Notes under the pieces: model-generated
Database searches by the model: none
Told to the model about the DNA's origin: nothing
Seen by the model: only the letters and a program-made list of their open reading frames with translations
Shown: positions 34,374 through 42,844 of the stretch, piece after piece
How positions within the stretch are numbered: the first letter of the stretch is position 1
Layout: each line of letters opens with the position of its first letter
Made by a program: the position numbers and the translations under genes
DNA from: Candidatus Undinarchaeales archaeon
GTDB lineage: Archaea > SpSt-1190 > JASMDC01
Assembly: GCA_030753015.1 (NCBI GenBank)
Contig: JASMDC010000022.1
Coordinates: 1 to 62,794 of the forward strand
Direction: 5' to 3'
Length of the DNA: 62,794 nt

Positions 34374-34990
34374 AACTGCATCCCTCCGGGGACGTCGACG
34401 ACGGTGGTCACGTACCGGATGATGCCGGTGTCCGAGGTCGCGACCACCCAGTTCGTGCGTCCTAGGCGACGCATGCTCGCGTCCACATCCTTTAAAACCT
34501 TGACCTTGCCGGCGAGCCCTTTCCCCGTCAGCACGTTCCGTGCCAGGGAAGCGAGGTCGCCGCTCCTGCTCACCTGAGCGTCCAAGAGGAACCGTACCTG
34601 AGCCACGTGGTTCTCGGCCAGGAACCGTACGATGCATGCGAGGGCGGGCCGTGTGTCGTCGCTGACGCGGTACTTACCGTACACACCACGGGCGTCCCGC
34701 CACAATCCGTCATCGCTCAGGAACGCATCGCCAGCGAGTCGGGCCTCGCAGGTGATGAGCACGTTGTAGAGGTCCACCGCGACCCGCCTGCACTCAAGGT
34801 CCTTCGGAAGAAGCATCTTACCCTCGACCGACGTCACCCATCCCCGAGGGAACACGCGGCGTCGGAGAACGTTGGAGGCCTCAGCCGGTAGTAGATGCCG
34901 CTCACCAACGAGCCGCAAGGCTGAAGCTGGATTGTAGCCCCTGTCGAGCATATAGCGGTACTCCTCGACGGCGGCCTCGGGTACCTCCAT
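34370..34990 (-). CDS. DUF434/DUF5616-like, possible PIN-fold protein
   Basis: This 206-residue protein resembles archaeal DUF434/DUF5616 proteins. A helical N-terminal part (EEYRYMLDRGYNPASALRLV) is followed by VAVDLYNVLITCEARLAGDA, SDDGLWRDARGVYGKYR and LVLDAQ-type strands (VRFLLDAQVSRSGDLASLA). The Asp residues near strand ends resemble a PIN-like nuclease fold, though function is unproven. The start ATG 34990 is 27 bases after TTTCTTAAGG. It overlaps cdc6 by four bases (GTGA), so both proteins should be made from one leaderless mRNA. Confidence 0.75.
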   Translation of the reverse strand: MEVPEAAVEEYRYMLDRGYNPASALRLVGERHLLPAEASNVLRRRVFPRGWVTSVEGKMLLPKDLECRRVAVDLYNVLITCEARLAGDAFLSDDGLWRDARGVYGKYRVSDDTRPALACIVRFLAENHVAQVRFLLDAQVSRSGDLASLARNVLTGKGLAGKVKVLKDVDASMRRLGRTNWVVATSDTGIIRYVTTVVDVPGGMQL

Positions 34991-35735
34991 GGGAGGATAT
35001 GAGGGGCGCAAACCTTAAGAAAACGGCGATGGCCGGGCCCACGTCATACCACTCCATGCCTGTGAACTACCCCTCTCCAAGTAGAGGCTTCCCGCTTCGA
35101 CGCTGTTTCCAGCTCCACGGGCGCATCGGGTGGTCCCCACCCTGAGCGATCCTGAATCACGGTCTATCGTCAGCCCGAGGGTGATCCGGCCCAGACCATC
35201 GATGGCAACGTTCAGAACTCCTTCCGTTACCAGACAGGGTCGAGGCATCTGCGCATCCACGTACACGTGAACCTCTCTATGAACGCTCCGTGTTATGAGC
35301 ATCCCTCACCTTGCCCCTGGAAGATCCCTACCCCGACCGATCAGCCAGCATTCTCAGCTTTACTCATCGTGGACCGGATGTGAGTTCTCTAGGACGCGAC
35401 CGCTGTCGACATTATTCAGTGATCGTCCTTGACATCCACACCCAATAAATAGTAGGTCATTCATCATTATATATGCCATGGCGGTGGCGTGCCAGTATTC
35501 AATATTTTACTGAAATATTAATCAGTAATTAATACTATTTTAGTACTAAGTTTGGGATCGCATGTTTATTGTATGCGTGTTCGCCCACCTTCGGCGGTAT
35601 GCGATCCGTCCCATGGTCTAAATATCATGTACAGCCATGTATGTTTACCGTCTAGCTCCATCCTTTCCCTCTCGGAAGGGGACTTCCCGCCAAAATAAAA
35701 AAGAGTTAAATTGGATGAACGACCGATAGACGACT
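34991..35735. other. 745-base gene-poor tract, candidate replication origin
   Basis: No convincing gene lies here. One 95-codon minus-strand frame (35015-35302) contains GVLNVAIDGLGRITLGLTID and may be a decayed protein fragment, but it has no clear promoter or start context. From about 35,440 the DNA turns strongly AT-rich, with nested short inverted repeats (AATATTT-tactg-AAATATT and TTACTG-aaatattaat-CAGTAA near 35,495-35,530). The structured palindrome at 35555-35607 follows. Closeness to cdc6 makes this the best origin candidate in the window. Confidence 0.4.
35555..35607. repeat. Inverted repeat enclosing a small hairpin
   Basis: GGATCGCAT (35555-35563) and its exact complement ATGCGATCC (35599-35607) enclose a second stem (CGCC at 35583-35586 with GGCG at 35593-35596) and a duplicated GTATGCG. 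It may be an initiator-binding element, a structured RNA or a terminator. The sequence alone does not decide. Confidence 0.45.
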
Positions 35736-36083
35736 ATGGCGAAGAAGGCTGCGCCCGTGGTCGACCTGGCTAAGAACCTAGGCATGGAGCTCCTCAAAGC
35801 CAAGGATGAGCTGGAGAGACTAAACATAGGTCAGGGAAAGCAACGGATCATCAAATCCACTGTCCTCGTCAACGAGCTCGAAAAGGAGCTTCTGGACCTC
35901 CTCTACTACATGGACGACGTCCACAAGGATGTCCTCCGCATGGTCGGCCTTCTCAGCAAGATCTACGAGAAGGTGGAGCGTGAACGCTACAAGGACATCA
36001 AGAACTACCGCCACGAGCTCAAGCACGAACTGGAATCGATCGGCAAGCACTTCGAGCAAGTGGAAAAGACCATCACCGGGTAG
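35736..36083 (+). CDS. Small helical protein, unknown
   Basis: This 115-residue protein is almost entirely helical and charged, with a likely coiled coil (LLKAKDELERLNIGQGK, then VNELEKELLDLLYYMDDVHK). It has no membrane helix or Cys. A TATA-like GAGTTAAATTGG is about 27 bases before ATG 35736. It sits next to the AT-rich candidate origin and opposite a PRC-barrel gene. A chromatin or division-associated role is possible but is only a guess from size and charge. Confidence 0.66.
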   Translation: MAKKAAPVVDLAKNLGMELLKAKDELERLNIGQGKQRIIKSTVLVNELEKELLDLLYYMDDVHKDVLRMVGLLSKIYEKVERERYKDIKNYRHELKHELESIGKHFEQVEKTITG

Positions 36084-36148
36084 CTATCTTCAGAGCTCAC
36101 GCTCACTAATATGGTGTTTGGTGTCCTTAGCCAGAACCTGCAGCGTCT

Positions 36149-36415
36149 CTAGACGATATCTTCCTCGGAGACGATAACGAAGTCGCCGATGGAGATTACC
36201 GCCGAGAAGGGTATCTTGATGATGCCCTCCTTACCGCTGACGATGACGGACTTGGAGTAATCGCTGGGATTGGCCACGATGACATCGATGAGCTCCCCGG
36301 TTCGGGGCTCGAACCGGATATCGCCCACGCGCCCGAACTTCCGTCCCGTCTTGCTGACGATTGTCTTCCCTATCAGATCGCGGGACCTCTTCCTGTCTCC
36401 CAGTTCGTCCGCCAT
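36149..36415 (-). CDS. PRC-barrel domain protein
   Basis: This 88-residue protein has a single PRC-barrel: SRDLIGKTIVSKTGRKFGRV, then VGDIRFEPRTGELIDVIVA and the closing strands IIKIPFSAVISIGDFVIV. Archaeal stand-alone PRC-barrel proteins include CdpB-type partners of SepF/FtsZ in cell division as well as RNA-processing relatives. sepF lies in this window, so a link to division is worth noting but unproven. ATG 36415 is chosen as start, about 36 bases from CCTTTTTAAAATATG. Confidence 0.82.
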   Translation of the reverse strand: MADELGDRKRSRDLIGKTIVSKTGRKFGRVGDIRFEPRTGELIDVIVANPSDYSKSVIVSGKEGIIKIPFSAVISIGDFVIVSEEDIV

Positions 36416-36482
36416 TGTGACTATCCTCGGGAGCGGGAAGGGAGGCATATTTTAAAAAGGTATTCCCCGCGGCACCCGGCCG

Positions 36483-37190
36483 TCACACCATGAAGAACGT
36501 GGCGGTGTATGCCCCGGTAAGGGTCGCAAGGAAGTTCACGATCTCGTTTGTGACCAGGCCGCGCTGTTCCAGAGTGGCACCTAGGATACTATCCAGGTTG
36601 CACCCCGCGAAGGCCCCGAGAAGGGCCACGCCCATCACACGTGGAGGATCGGGAAGGCCGAGAAGCACGCCCACAACACCGATAATGAAACCACCCGTAA
36701 GGCACGCTGCCTCCCCCAACAGGGAAATTCCGCCGTCGGTACCTCGCTCCACCCGCTGGAGCGTAGTGATGAGGTAGGGTTCGCTCGTGCTCAGCACGCC
36801 CAGCTCCGAGGCGAGCGTGTCGCCCATGGCCGCCGCGACGGAACCCACGAACACAAGGTGGAGGTCCGCAACACCGTACACCTTGCCCAGAACGGCTATG
36901 ATGGTGGGGGCCAGGCCGTTGGCCATTACGTTGCGACTCTGTCGCGTTCCGCCCTTTTCCTCCGCCACCCAGAGCTTGCGTTTTCGCGCATAGCGGTACT
37001 TGGTGGCGAGCGTCGAGGTGAGGACGAAGGTGATCATCACAACCACCCACTGGAATCCCTGGGTGCTCCACACCAGGAAGCCCATCACCCCGGCGAAGAA
37101 AGAGCCGTTGGTATCCAGCACGCCACTGGAGCGCACCACCAGAGAGAGGAGAGCACAGGCGACGAGCCTCAGGACGGGTTCGATCCACAA
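36483..37190 (-). CDS. DUF92 integral membrane protein
   Basis: This 235-residue protein of about six helices belongs to DUF92 (TIGR00297), relatives of the plant phytyl-phosphate kinase VTE6. Signatures are SGVLDTNGSFFAGVMGFLVW, the AEEKGGTRQSRNVMANG loop, GSVAAAMGDTLASELG, GTDGGISLLG and LDSILGATLEQ. It probably phosphorylates or handles an isoprenoid-phosphate. It starts at TTG 37190, overlapping the UPF0201 gene by 22 bases, and ends the pyrH operon. Confidence 0.85.
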   Translation of the reverse strand: MWIEPVLRLVACALLSLVVRSSGVLDTNGSFFAGVMGFLVWSTQGFQWVVVMITFVLTSTLATKYRYARKRKLWVAEEKGGTRQSRNVMANGLAPTIIAVLGKVYGVADLHLVFVGSVAAAMGDTLASELGVLSTSEPYLITTLQRVERGTDGGISLLGEAACLTGGFIIGVVGVLLGLPDPPRVMGVALLGAFAGCNLDSILGATLEQRGLVTNEIVNFLATLTGAYTATFFMV

Positions 37191-37555
37191 AGCCAGGATA
37201 TCACCTCCTCGACATCGTCACCCTCCATCTCGACCTCCAGTGGGCCCATGACGCTGGAACCCAGGTTCACATGTGAGGCGAATGCTGCGAGCCTGTTGAG
37301 CTCGAACCGCAGGATCTGTCCTTCAAGACGTCGCTCGAGCGCAGCTGCCACTGCGGAGCCGGTGCGCTGTACAAGTACCAGTTCTCTAAAGCGCATGAGA
37401 GCTCCACGGCCCGAGGCGGTGGCGCGTACCTCATCCTCCCCGACATCGATCTCAGCAGAGGGAAAGATCTTGCTCACCGCAAGGGCGACCTTCTTGGGAT
37501 CCTCGGTGGGACCTACTTCAGCCCTGATACTAATCGAAGGGGACGCCGAGTGCAT
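37169..37555 (-). CDS. UPF0201 family RNA-binding-domain protein
   Basis: This 128-residue archaeal protein matches UPF0201 (DUF54), often annotated as an RNA-binding domain protein and usually found after a UPF0200/dephospho-CoA-kinase-like gene, as here. Recognisable parts are SIRAEVGPTEDPKKVALAVS, IFPSAEIDVGEDEVRATASG and ALERRLEGQILRFELNRLAA. It overlaps both neighbours (26 bases with UPF0200, 22 with DUF92), showing tight translational coupling. Its exact molecular job is not known. Confidence 0.87.
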   Translation of the reverse strand: MHSASPSISIRAEVGPTEDPKKVALAVSKIFPSAEIDVGEDEVRATASGRGALMRFRELVLVQRTGSAVAAALERRLEGQILRFELNRLAAFASHVNLGSSVMGPLEVEMEGDDVEEVISWLCGSNPS

Positions 37556-38096
37556 TCAGCACCTCCCGGAAACGGCCATGAAGCTCCTCGTGGGAACCCT
37601 CGTTCACGATCATTCGGTCTGCGGTCGCGATGGCCTCACCCAGCCCCCAGGAGAGCTCGCGGGCGTCCTTGGCATCGAACGCCTCGCGCGAGATTGCATC
37701 GTCCTCCCGCTGACGGGCCTGCACACGGGAATACCGCGTATCAGGGGCACAGTGAACGGCGATGAGTGTGAACAGCGGGAACGTCCGGCGGAACTCGCGC
37801 ACCTCTGCGATGCCCCGGACGCCGTTGATGATGACCACTGGCTCCGAACTTCGTGTGAGCCGCTCACCCAGGAGGAGGGCTATGGCACCCTTCCCGTGCT
37901 TGGCGCGGAGCTGGTTGGCCATGGCACCGACACTCTCGGCGGTGACCTCGGCCCCCTGCTCGTGCAGGTGCTCGATTACCACGTCACCCATGCGAAAGAT
38001 TGGGACCTTCCCTCGAACGAGTTCGAGAGCTGCATCCTTACCGCTAGCAGGCATCCCCGTCAGGGCGATGACTAGTTGATCCTGCTTCCCGGGCAC
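37530..38096 (-). CDS. UPF0200/dephospho-CoA kinase-like NTPase
   Basis: This 188-residue P-loop kinase-like protein matches archaeal UPF0200. It has Walker A LTGMPASGKDAAL, the following motif FRMGDVVIEH, GERLTRSSEPVVIINGVRG and an RQREDDAISREAFDAKDARE lid segment. The family is related to dephospho-CoA and nucleoside-monophosphate kinases, but the substrate is not established. I start at GTG 38096 with AAGGAG just before it. This overlaps the pyrH end by 25 bases. It forms an operon with pyrH, UPF0201 and DUF92. Confidence 0.85.
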   Translation of the reverse strand: MPGKQDQLVIALTGMPASGKDAALELVRGKVPIFRMGDVVIEHLHEQGAEVTAESVGAMANQLRAKHGKGAIALLLGERLTRSSEPVVIINGVRGIAEVREFRRTFPLFTLIAVHCAPDTRYSRVQARQREDDAISREAFDAKDARELSWGLGEAIATADRMIVNEGSHEELHGRFREVLNALGVPFD

Positions 38097-38752
38097 TCCT
38101 TCCCCCTCACGGTGGTTATGATGTTCACGGTGTCGCGTCCGTCCACGACATAGGTGCACAATCCCGAGCGCGATATGACCTGGGCGGCCAGCAGGTCGGT
38201 GACCGCGGACACTCCCGCCACCATGTCCCCCTTCGAGACTATCTCCAGCAGACGTTCGCCGGTAAGACTGGGGATGAAAGCGGCCTCGGGATTCTTCTTA
38301 GGATCTGCGGTGTACACACCGCCCACGTCCTTGCACAGTACTAAAGCGTCGGCACCCACGTACTCCGCAAGGAGAGCGGCCACCGCATCCGTCGTGTGGC
38401 CGGGCACCGTCCCGCCCATTACCACCACACGTCCGTTCATCGCGGCCGCAGCGGCCCCTTCGATGGAGGTCGGGGGCGAACGTTGGGCGACGTCACCGAG
38501 TGCAGCGATGACGAACCGGGCGTTGGCCCTGGTCACATCGATAGCAATTATGTCGCAGTAAGCATCGGGCGCTCCAAGTGAGCGCGCCCCGTCGATGTAT
38601 TGGCGAGCTACATGGCCTCCCCCTACGACGACGTAAACCTCCGCGTCCTTGGCAATCTCCTTGAGAGCATCTGCTAACCGTCGGGCAAGGTCCACGTCGG
38701 GACCGTCAGGGGCAAGCACCGAACCGCCCACCTTGATGACGTACCGGGCCAT
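38072..38752 (-). CDS. pyrH: UMP kinase, archaeal type
   Basis: This 226-residue amino-acid-kinase-fold enzyme converts UMP to UDP with ATP. The archaeal PyrH pattern is present: VIKVGGSVLAPDG, VVVGGGHVARQYIDGARSLG, DIIAIDVTRANARF, VVMGGTVPGHTTDAVAALLAE and CKDVGGVYTADPKKNPEA. The length matches archaeal UMP kinases (about 225). It starts at ATG 38752 with a TATA-like ATTTAAAAAGAC at about 38789, giving a leader of roughly ten bases. It leads the four-gene run toward UPF0200, UPF0201 and DUF92. Confidence 0.92.
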   Translation of the reverse strand: MARYVIKVGGSVLAPDGPDVDLARRLADALKEIAKDAEVYVVVGGGHVARQYIDGARSLGAPDAYCDIIAIDVTRANARFVIAALGDVAQRSPPTSIEGAAAAAMNGRVVVMGGTVPGHTTDAVAALLAEYVGADALVLCKDVGGVYTADPKKNPEAAFIPSLTGERLLEIVSKGDMVAGVSAVTDLLAAQVISRSGLCTYVVDGRDTVNIITTVRGKECPGSRIN

Positions 38753-38767
38753 TATGCGCACCGAAAC

Positions 38768-38796
38768 GGCTATAACACCTTGTCTTTTTAAATGTG
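38768..38796. promoter_or_regulatory. Interleaved divergent promoters of pyrH and thpR
   Basis: Two TATA-like elements sit within 29 bases: CTATAAC (38770-38776), about 27 bases before thpR, and the minus-strand ATTTAAAAAG (about 38784-38793), about 37 bases before pyrH. Each box lies inside the other gene's upstream region, so the two promoters probably compete for the transcription machinery. Confidence 0.45.
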
Positions 38797-38799
38797 TCA

Positions 38800-39366
38800 A
38801 TGGTGCGCGCGTTCATCGGTATCGGTCTGGAGCCCCTTGCCCCGGCCATCGAGGACGTGATTACACGGCTGCAGGGTGTGGGAGCCGACGCCAAGTTCGT
38901 GGAGCCTCGGAACCTCCATGTGAACCTAAAGTTCTTGGGCGACATCCCCGATGAACGGACGGGATCGCTGACCGACGTTCTCAGTGAGGTCGCAGGCCGG
39001 AACGCCCCCTTCACGCTCCATGTCCGCTCCACCGGTGTGTTCCCCAATCCACGACGTGTGCGGGTCGTGTGGCTAGGGCTCGAGCCCTCCCCAGCCCTGA
39101 GTGCTCTGCACGATGACATTGAGCAGGCGACCGAGGGACTGGGTTTCCGACGCGACACGAGGGGCTATCGATCTCACATCACCCTGGCGCGAGTGCGCAG
39201 CGGTAGGAACCGGGCAGAACTGGTCGAGGCCATCGAAAAACTGAATGCCGTGGACGTTGGTGAGCTCCCAGTGAAGGGATTCTCCCTGGTCCAGAGCACA
39301 CTCACACCACAGGGCCCTATCTATTCCCCGCTCTCCACCCACCAGCTTGATGGCCGAGAGGATTGA
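38800..39366 (+). CDS. thpR: RNA 2',3'-cyclic phosphodiesterase
   Basis: This 188-residue member of the 2H phosphoesterase superfamily opens 2',3'-cyclic phosphates on RNA ends. The two HxT/S-like motifs are HVNLKFLG, with Asn in place of the usual Thr, and SHITLARVR. The N-terminal MVRAFIGIGL and the C-terminal SLVQSTLTPQGPIYSPL are typical of archaeal ThpR. ATG 38800 is 27 bases from CTATAAC. Its last 50 bases overlap the 3' end of the convergent small membrane gene. Confidence 0.88.
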   Translation: MVRAFIGIGLEPLAPAIEDVITRLQGVGADAKFVEPRNLHVNLKFLGDIPDERTGSLTDVLSEVAGRNAPFTLHVRSTGVFPNPRRVRVVWLGLEPSPALSALHDDIEQATEGLGFRRDTRGYRSHITLARVRSGRNRAELVEAIEKLNAVDVGELPVKGFSLVQSTLTPQGPIYSPLSTHQLDGRED

Positions 39367-39571
39367 GGTACCGCCGGTCGGCCACCGGGGGCTGTAGCTG
39401 CTCTGAGGCGTAGTACGACTTCATGAGGTCGTAGGAGTCCTTCCAGTACCTGTCCACGGGAGGTTCCTCTGGCTCGGGACCGATGAGATTATCATACCAC
39501 TGCCGTACCGCCAGCCCCAGTAGTACAAGGAACCCAATGTAGAAGATATACGCGGACAGTGCGTCAGGCAT
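39317..39571 (-). CDS. Small single-helix membrane protein, unknown
   Basis: This 84-residue protein has one N-terminal hydrophobic helix (AYIFYIGFLVLLGLAVRQW) and a hydrophilic tail with EPEEPPVDRYWKDSYDLMK. The start ATG 39571 is about 31 bases after the shared TATATATA at 39597-39604. A longer frame would begin upstream of the promoter. The 3' end overlaps thpR by 50 bases. Function unknown. Confidence 0.5.
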   Translation of the reverse strand: MPDALSAYIFYIGFLVLLGLAVRQWYDNLIGPEPEEPPVDRYWKDSYDLMKSYYASEQLQPPVADRRYLNPLGHQAGGWRAGNR

Positions 39572-39596
39572 ACCGTCGTGTCGAACACCGATAAAG

Positions 39597-39604
39597 TATA
39601 TATA
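39597..39604. promoter_or_regulatory. Symmetric TATA box shared by divergent genes
   Basis: The palindromic TATATATA lies about 30 bases from ATG 39571 on the minus strand and about 38 bases from ATG 39639 on the plus strand. One element could therefore direct transcription both ways between the small membrane protein and the membrane thioredoxin. No second AT-rich box is visible in the 67-base gap. Confidence 0.5.
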
Positions 39605-39638
39605 ATGAGGAGGGCTTCGGCCACGCGAGGGACACCCC

Positions 39639-40097
39639 ATGGTCTCCAAGGACGCTGTCATGACCGTTTTCGTGGTCTCAGTGGCCCTTGCACTCGGTGT
39701 CCAGTTCTATCGTGAGATCTATGTGGCCTACCTCGAGCCCGACCATGATAACGTGAGCACGAGCCCGCTAAACGACACGCGCCTCCAAGAACTGATCGCA
39801 CAGGACATGGTCATCCTGACATACTACTACCGCAACGATTGCCCCTCGTGCCGGGACCAGACACCGCTCATGGAGGATCTGGCCGACGGGATGAACGATA
39901 CGGTTCATCTGGTAAAGGTCAACGTAGCGTCCCATCCGAACGCGAACATCTCCTCTGTACCGGCCATCCGTATCGAGAGCCGTGGGGGGGAGATGTCCCT
40001 TGAAGGTGTCGTCAGCACCGGCATCATCGCCGGAGAGATCGTCAACCAGGTGAGGACGATGGAGAGGACGATACCCAATGCTACTCGTACATCATGA
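39639..40097 (+). CDS. Membrane-anchored thioredoxin-like protein
   Basis: This 152-residue protein has an N-terminal signal anchor (VMTVFVVSVALALGVQFY) and a thioredoxin-like domain with NDCPSCRDQTPLMEDLA (CxxC = CPSC), a strand VHLVKVNVASHP and the cis-Pro SSVPAIRIES. It is probably a thiol oxidoreductase facing the outside of the cell. Its last 20 bases overlap the start of the deacetylase gene, so the two are co-translated. A functional link with that deacetylase is not obvious. Confidence 0.8.
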   Translation: MVSKDAVMTVFVVSVALALGVQFYREIYVAYLEPDHDNVSTSPLNDTRLQELIAQDMVILTYYYRNDCPSCRDQTPLMEDLADGMNDTVHLVKVNVASHPNANISSVPAIRIESRGGEMSLEGVVSTGIIAGEIVNQVRTMERTIPNATRTS

Positions 40098-41079
40098 TGA
40101 TTACCTGGCCCATAATCCCGGGGCGTTCCATCCGGAGCGTCGCGCGCGACTTGAGGCAGCCATCACAGCGCTCAAGGAGCGGGGACTATGGGAGTTGTGC
40201 ACGGTCCTCTCTCCCGAGATGTGCACCCGGGACGACCTTCTCACCTGCCACGTGCCCGAGCTCGTGGACCTAATCGAGCGCCTCTCCCTGCAGGGCGGCG
40301 CCATAGACATGGACACACCCGTCCCGACGGGGACCCATGCTATCGCCTGCCGAGCCGTAGGCGGCGGCCTTCTCGCGGCCCGCGAAGCAGTGAAACGCGA
40401 CGAACCTACGTTCGCCCTCCTGCGCCCCCCGGGTCATCACTCCGAGCGTGCACGCGCATGCGGTTTCTGCTACTACAACAACGTGGCCATCGCCGCTCAG
40501 CGACTACTGGACGGGGGCCTGCAGCGGGTGCTCGTCCTTGACATCGACTGCCATCACGGGAACGGGACCCAGGACATCTTCTACAGCTCGCCCGATGTGT
40601 TCTACATATCCCTCCACCAGGACCCACGCACCCTCTTTCCCGGCAGCGGTTTCACCCACGAGACGGGACGGGGCGATGGCGTGGGCTTCACGGCGAACGT
40701 GCCCCTTCCCCCAGGCGCCGGGGACGCCGACTTTAGCTGGGCCTTCGACACGGTCTTCGGTAAGGTGTACGGCTCGTTCCGGCCCGATGCGGTCCTTGTG
40801 TCGGTGGGCCTGGACGCACATATCAACGATCCTCTCACGTCCCTTGAGGTCACCATCCCCACCTATCGACACATTACCAGGGAGCTCGTCCGTCGGACCA
40901 GGAAGCTGGCCTTCTTCCTCGAGGGCGGGTACGACCTGGGCGCCATGGGGAACGGTGTGGCCGCCATTGTAGCGGAGTGTCTCGATAAGCACGAGGACGA
41001 TACTGAAGATCCTGCCCAGGCATCCCCCGGCCCCCGCGTGAAGGAGACGGTCGAGGAGCTCCTGGAACAGCTCGACTGA
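40078..41079 (+). CDS. Histone deacetylase-family zinc amidohydrolase
   Basis: This 333-residue member of the HDAC/acetoin-utilisation/acetylpolyamine amidohydrolase superfamily removes acyl groups from Lys or polyamines. The active-site series is complete: LLRPPGHHSERARACGFC, VLVLDIDCHHGNGTQD (zinc Asp/His and charge relay), HQDPRTLFPGSG, VSVGLDAHINDPL (zinc Asp) and FFLEGGYDLGAMG. It resembles bacterial and archaeal class II-like members. It starts within the thioredoxin gene (20-base overlap). The physiological substrate, for example acetylated chromatin protein or polyamine, is not evident. Confidence 0.93.
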   Translation: MLLVHHDDYLAHNPGAFHPERRARLEAAITALKERGLWELCTVLSPEMCTRDDLLTCHVPELVDLIERLSLQGGAIDMDTPVPTGTHAIACRAVGGGLLAAREAVKRDEPTFALLRPPGHHSERARACGFCYYNNVAIAAQRLLDGGLQRVLVLDIDCHHGNGTQDIFYSSPDVFYISLHQDPRTLFPGSGFTHETGRGDGVGFTANVPLPPGAGDADFSWAFDTVFGKVYGSFRPDAVLVSVGLDAHINDPLTSLEVTIPTYRHITRELVRRTRKLAFFLEGGYDLGAMGNGVAAIVAECLDKHEDDTEDPAQASPGPRVKETVEELLEQLD

Positions 41080-41148
41080 GTCAGCTCCGCCACTCCATAG
41101 CACGCCGTCTCCCCTAGCCTTTTAAGCGTTCTTCAGGCCGTCCCCACA

Positions 41149-42834
41149 ATGGCACGCCCCATGTTCATGGAGGAGAAGCCTCTAGGCGATATTCACGCTT
41201 ACACCGGTACTGAGCTCCATTGCAGGACCTGGGACGCCGAGGCCGCTCTAAGGATGCTCATGAACAACCTGGATCCCCAGGTGGCGCTGGTCCCCGACCA
41301 GCTCATCGTGTACGGTGGCAGCGGTCGGGCCGCACGGAACTGGCGGGAGTTCAATCGCATCGTCCAGGCGCTCAAGGAGCTGGGGCCCGATGAGACCCTG
41401 TGCGTCCAGTCGGGCAAGCCCGTATACATCGCACCCAGCCATCCGGAGGCGCCCCGCGTCATCATCGCCAACTCTAATCTCGTGCCACGGTGGGCCACTC
41501 AGGAGTATTTCGATCGCATGGACCAGCTGGGGCTGACCATGTACGGCCAGATGACCGCCGGCTCCTGGATCTACATCGGCACCCAGGGCATTCTCCAGGG
41601 GACGTACGAGACGTTCGCTGCCATCGGTAAGAAGGACTTCAACAGCGACTCTCTGAAGGGGAAGTTCATCGTCACTGCGGGCATGGGGGCCATGAGCGGC
41701 GCACAACCCTTGGCCGGCACTATGAACGAGGCGGTCATCATTGACGTCGAGGTCCGACGTGAGCGCATCCAGCAGAAAGTGGACGAAGGCTACTGCGACC
41801 GAATCACTGACTCACTGGACGAGGCCCTGTCATGGGTGAACGAGGCCACCACCGCTGGCGAGCCCCTGTCCATCGGCCTTGTGGGGAACGCCGCCGAGGT
41901 ACTCCCCGAGCTCGTGCGCCGGGGCGTCACGCCCGACATCGTTACAGACCAGACGTCAGCGCACGACCTCCTCTCCTACGTTCCGCCCGGCCCCCTCGAC
42001 GAGGTCGACCGGCTGCAGGAGGAGGATCCCGTCGAGTACCGAAAGAGGTCGCTCGCGGCCATCTGTGCCCACACCGAGGCCATCATGGCCATGCAAGAGG
42101 CGGGTGCTGTGGCCGTGGACTATGGCAACAACCTTCGCGGCCAGGCCGAGCTCGGTGGTTCCAAGGTGCGCAAGGAGGACGGCTCTTTCGTGTACCCGGG
42201 ATTCGTGCCCGCCTACATCCGCCCGCTGTTCTGCGAAGGGAAGGGTCCCTTCCGGTGGGCAGCGCTCTCGGGCGATCCCGAGGACCTGGAGGTCATCGAC
42301 GACGCGCTGTTCAAGATGTTCCCAGACGACAAGCCGCTCCACCGCTGGATCACCATGGCACGCGAGCGTGTCCCCGTCCTTGGGCTGCCCACGCGCATCT
42401 GCTGGCTCGGTTACGGTGACCGTGCCCGGTTCGGGCTGGAGATCAACCGTCTGGTCGGTACCGGTGAGGTGAAGGCGCCCATCGTCATCGGGAGGGACCA
42501 CCTGGACTGCGGCTCGGTCGCTTCCCCTAACCGCGAGACTGAGGGGATGAAGGACGGCTCGGACGCCATCGGCGATTGGCCGCTGCTGAACTTCGCCCTC
42601 AACACCCTCAATGGTGCGTCATGGGTGTCGTTCCACCACGGGGGTGGTGTGGGCATCGGTAATTCCCTACATGCTGGCATGGTCATCGTGGCCGACGGGA
42701 CGCCTGAGCGCGCCAAGCGGCTCGAGCGTGTGCTCTCCGTTGATCCGGGGATCGGCGTCGCCCGACACGTGGACGCCGGGTACGACATCGCAATCACAAC
42801 AGCTCGGGAAAAGGGGATAAAGATCCCTAAGTAG
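41149..42834 (+). CDS. hutU: Urocanate hydratase
   Basis: This 561-residue protein is urocanate hydratase, which adds water to urocanate to give imidazolone propionate in histidine degradation, using tightly bound NAD+. Conserved parts are [15 protein letters not shown] near the N-terminus, [35 protein letters not shown], the catalytic Cys region [14 protein letters not shown] and [18 protein letters not shown], and [16 protein letters not shown]. The length is standard. ATG 41149 follows a TATA-like CTTTTAAGC by about 26 bases. No hutH, hutI or hutG gene lies in the window. Confidence 0.97.
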   Translation: MARPMFMEEKPLGDIHAYTGTELHCRTWDAEAALRMLMNNLDPQVALVPDQLIVYGGSGRAARNWREFNRIVQALKELGPDETLCVQSGKPVYIAPSHPEAPRVIIANSNLVPRWATQEYFDRMDQLGLTMYGQMTAGSWIYIGTQGILQGTYETFAAIGKKDFNSDSLKGKFIVTAGMGAMSGAQPLAGTMNEAVIIDVEVRRERIQQKVDEGYCDRITDSLDEALSWVNEATTAGEPLSIGLVGNAAEVLPELVRRGVTPDIVTDQTSAHDLLSYVPPGPLDEVDRLQEEDPVEYRKRSLAAICAHTEAIMAMQEAGAVAVDYGNNLRGQAELGGSKVRKEDGSFVYPGFVPAYIRPLFCEGKGPFRWAALSGDPEDLEVIDDALFKMFPDDKPLHRWITMARERVPVLGLPTRICWLGYGDRARFGLEINRLVGTGEVKAPIVIGRDHLDCGSVASPNRETEGMKDGSDAIGDWPLLNFALNTLNGASWVSFHHGGGVGIGNSLHAGMVIVADGTPERAKRLERVLSVDPGIGVARHVDAGYDIAITTAREKGIKIPK

Positions 42835-42844
42835 AGTGTGCATC

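Noticed and set aside
34374-34637. N-terminal extension of Cdc6 upstream of GTG 34373
   Set aside because: The extension reads through the DUF434-like gene in another frame. A GTG overlapping that gene's stop gives a normal-length initiator.
35015-35302. A 95-codon minus-strand frame in the gene-poor tract
   Set aside because: It has no promoter or ribosome-binding site, an odd C-terminal part and a stop directly before its start. It may be a decayed fragment, so it is only noted in the region entry.
38920-38943. HVNL in ThpR as a broken catalytic motif
   Set aside because: The Thr-to-Asn change in the first HxT motif seems compatible with archaeal relatives I recall, and the second motif is intact, so I do not claim loss of activity.
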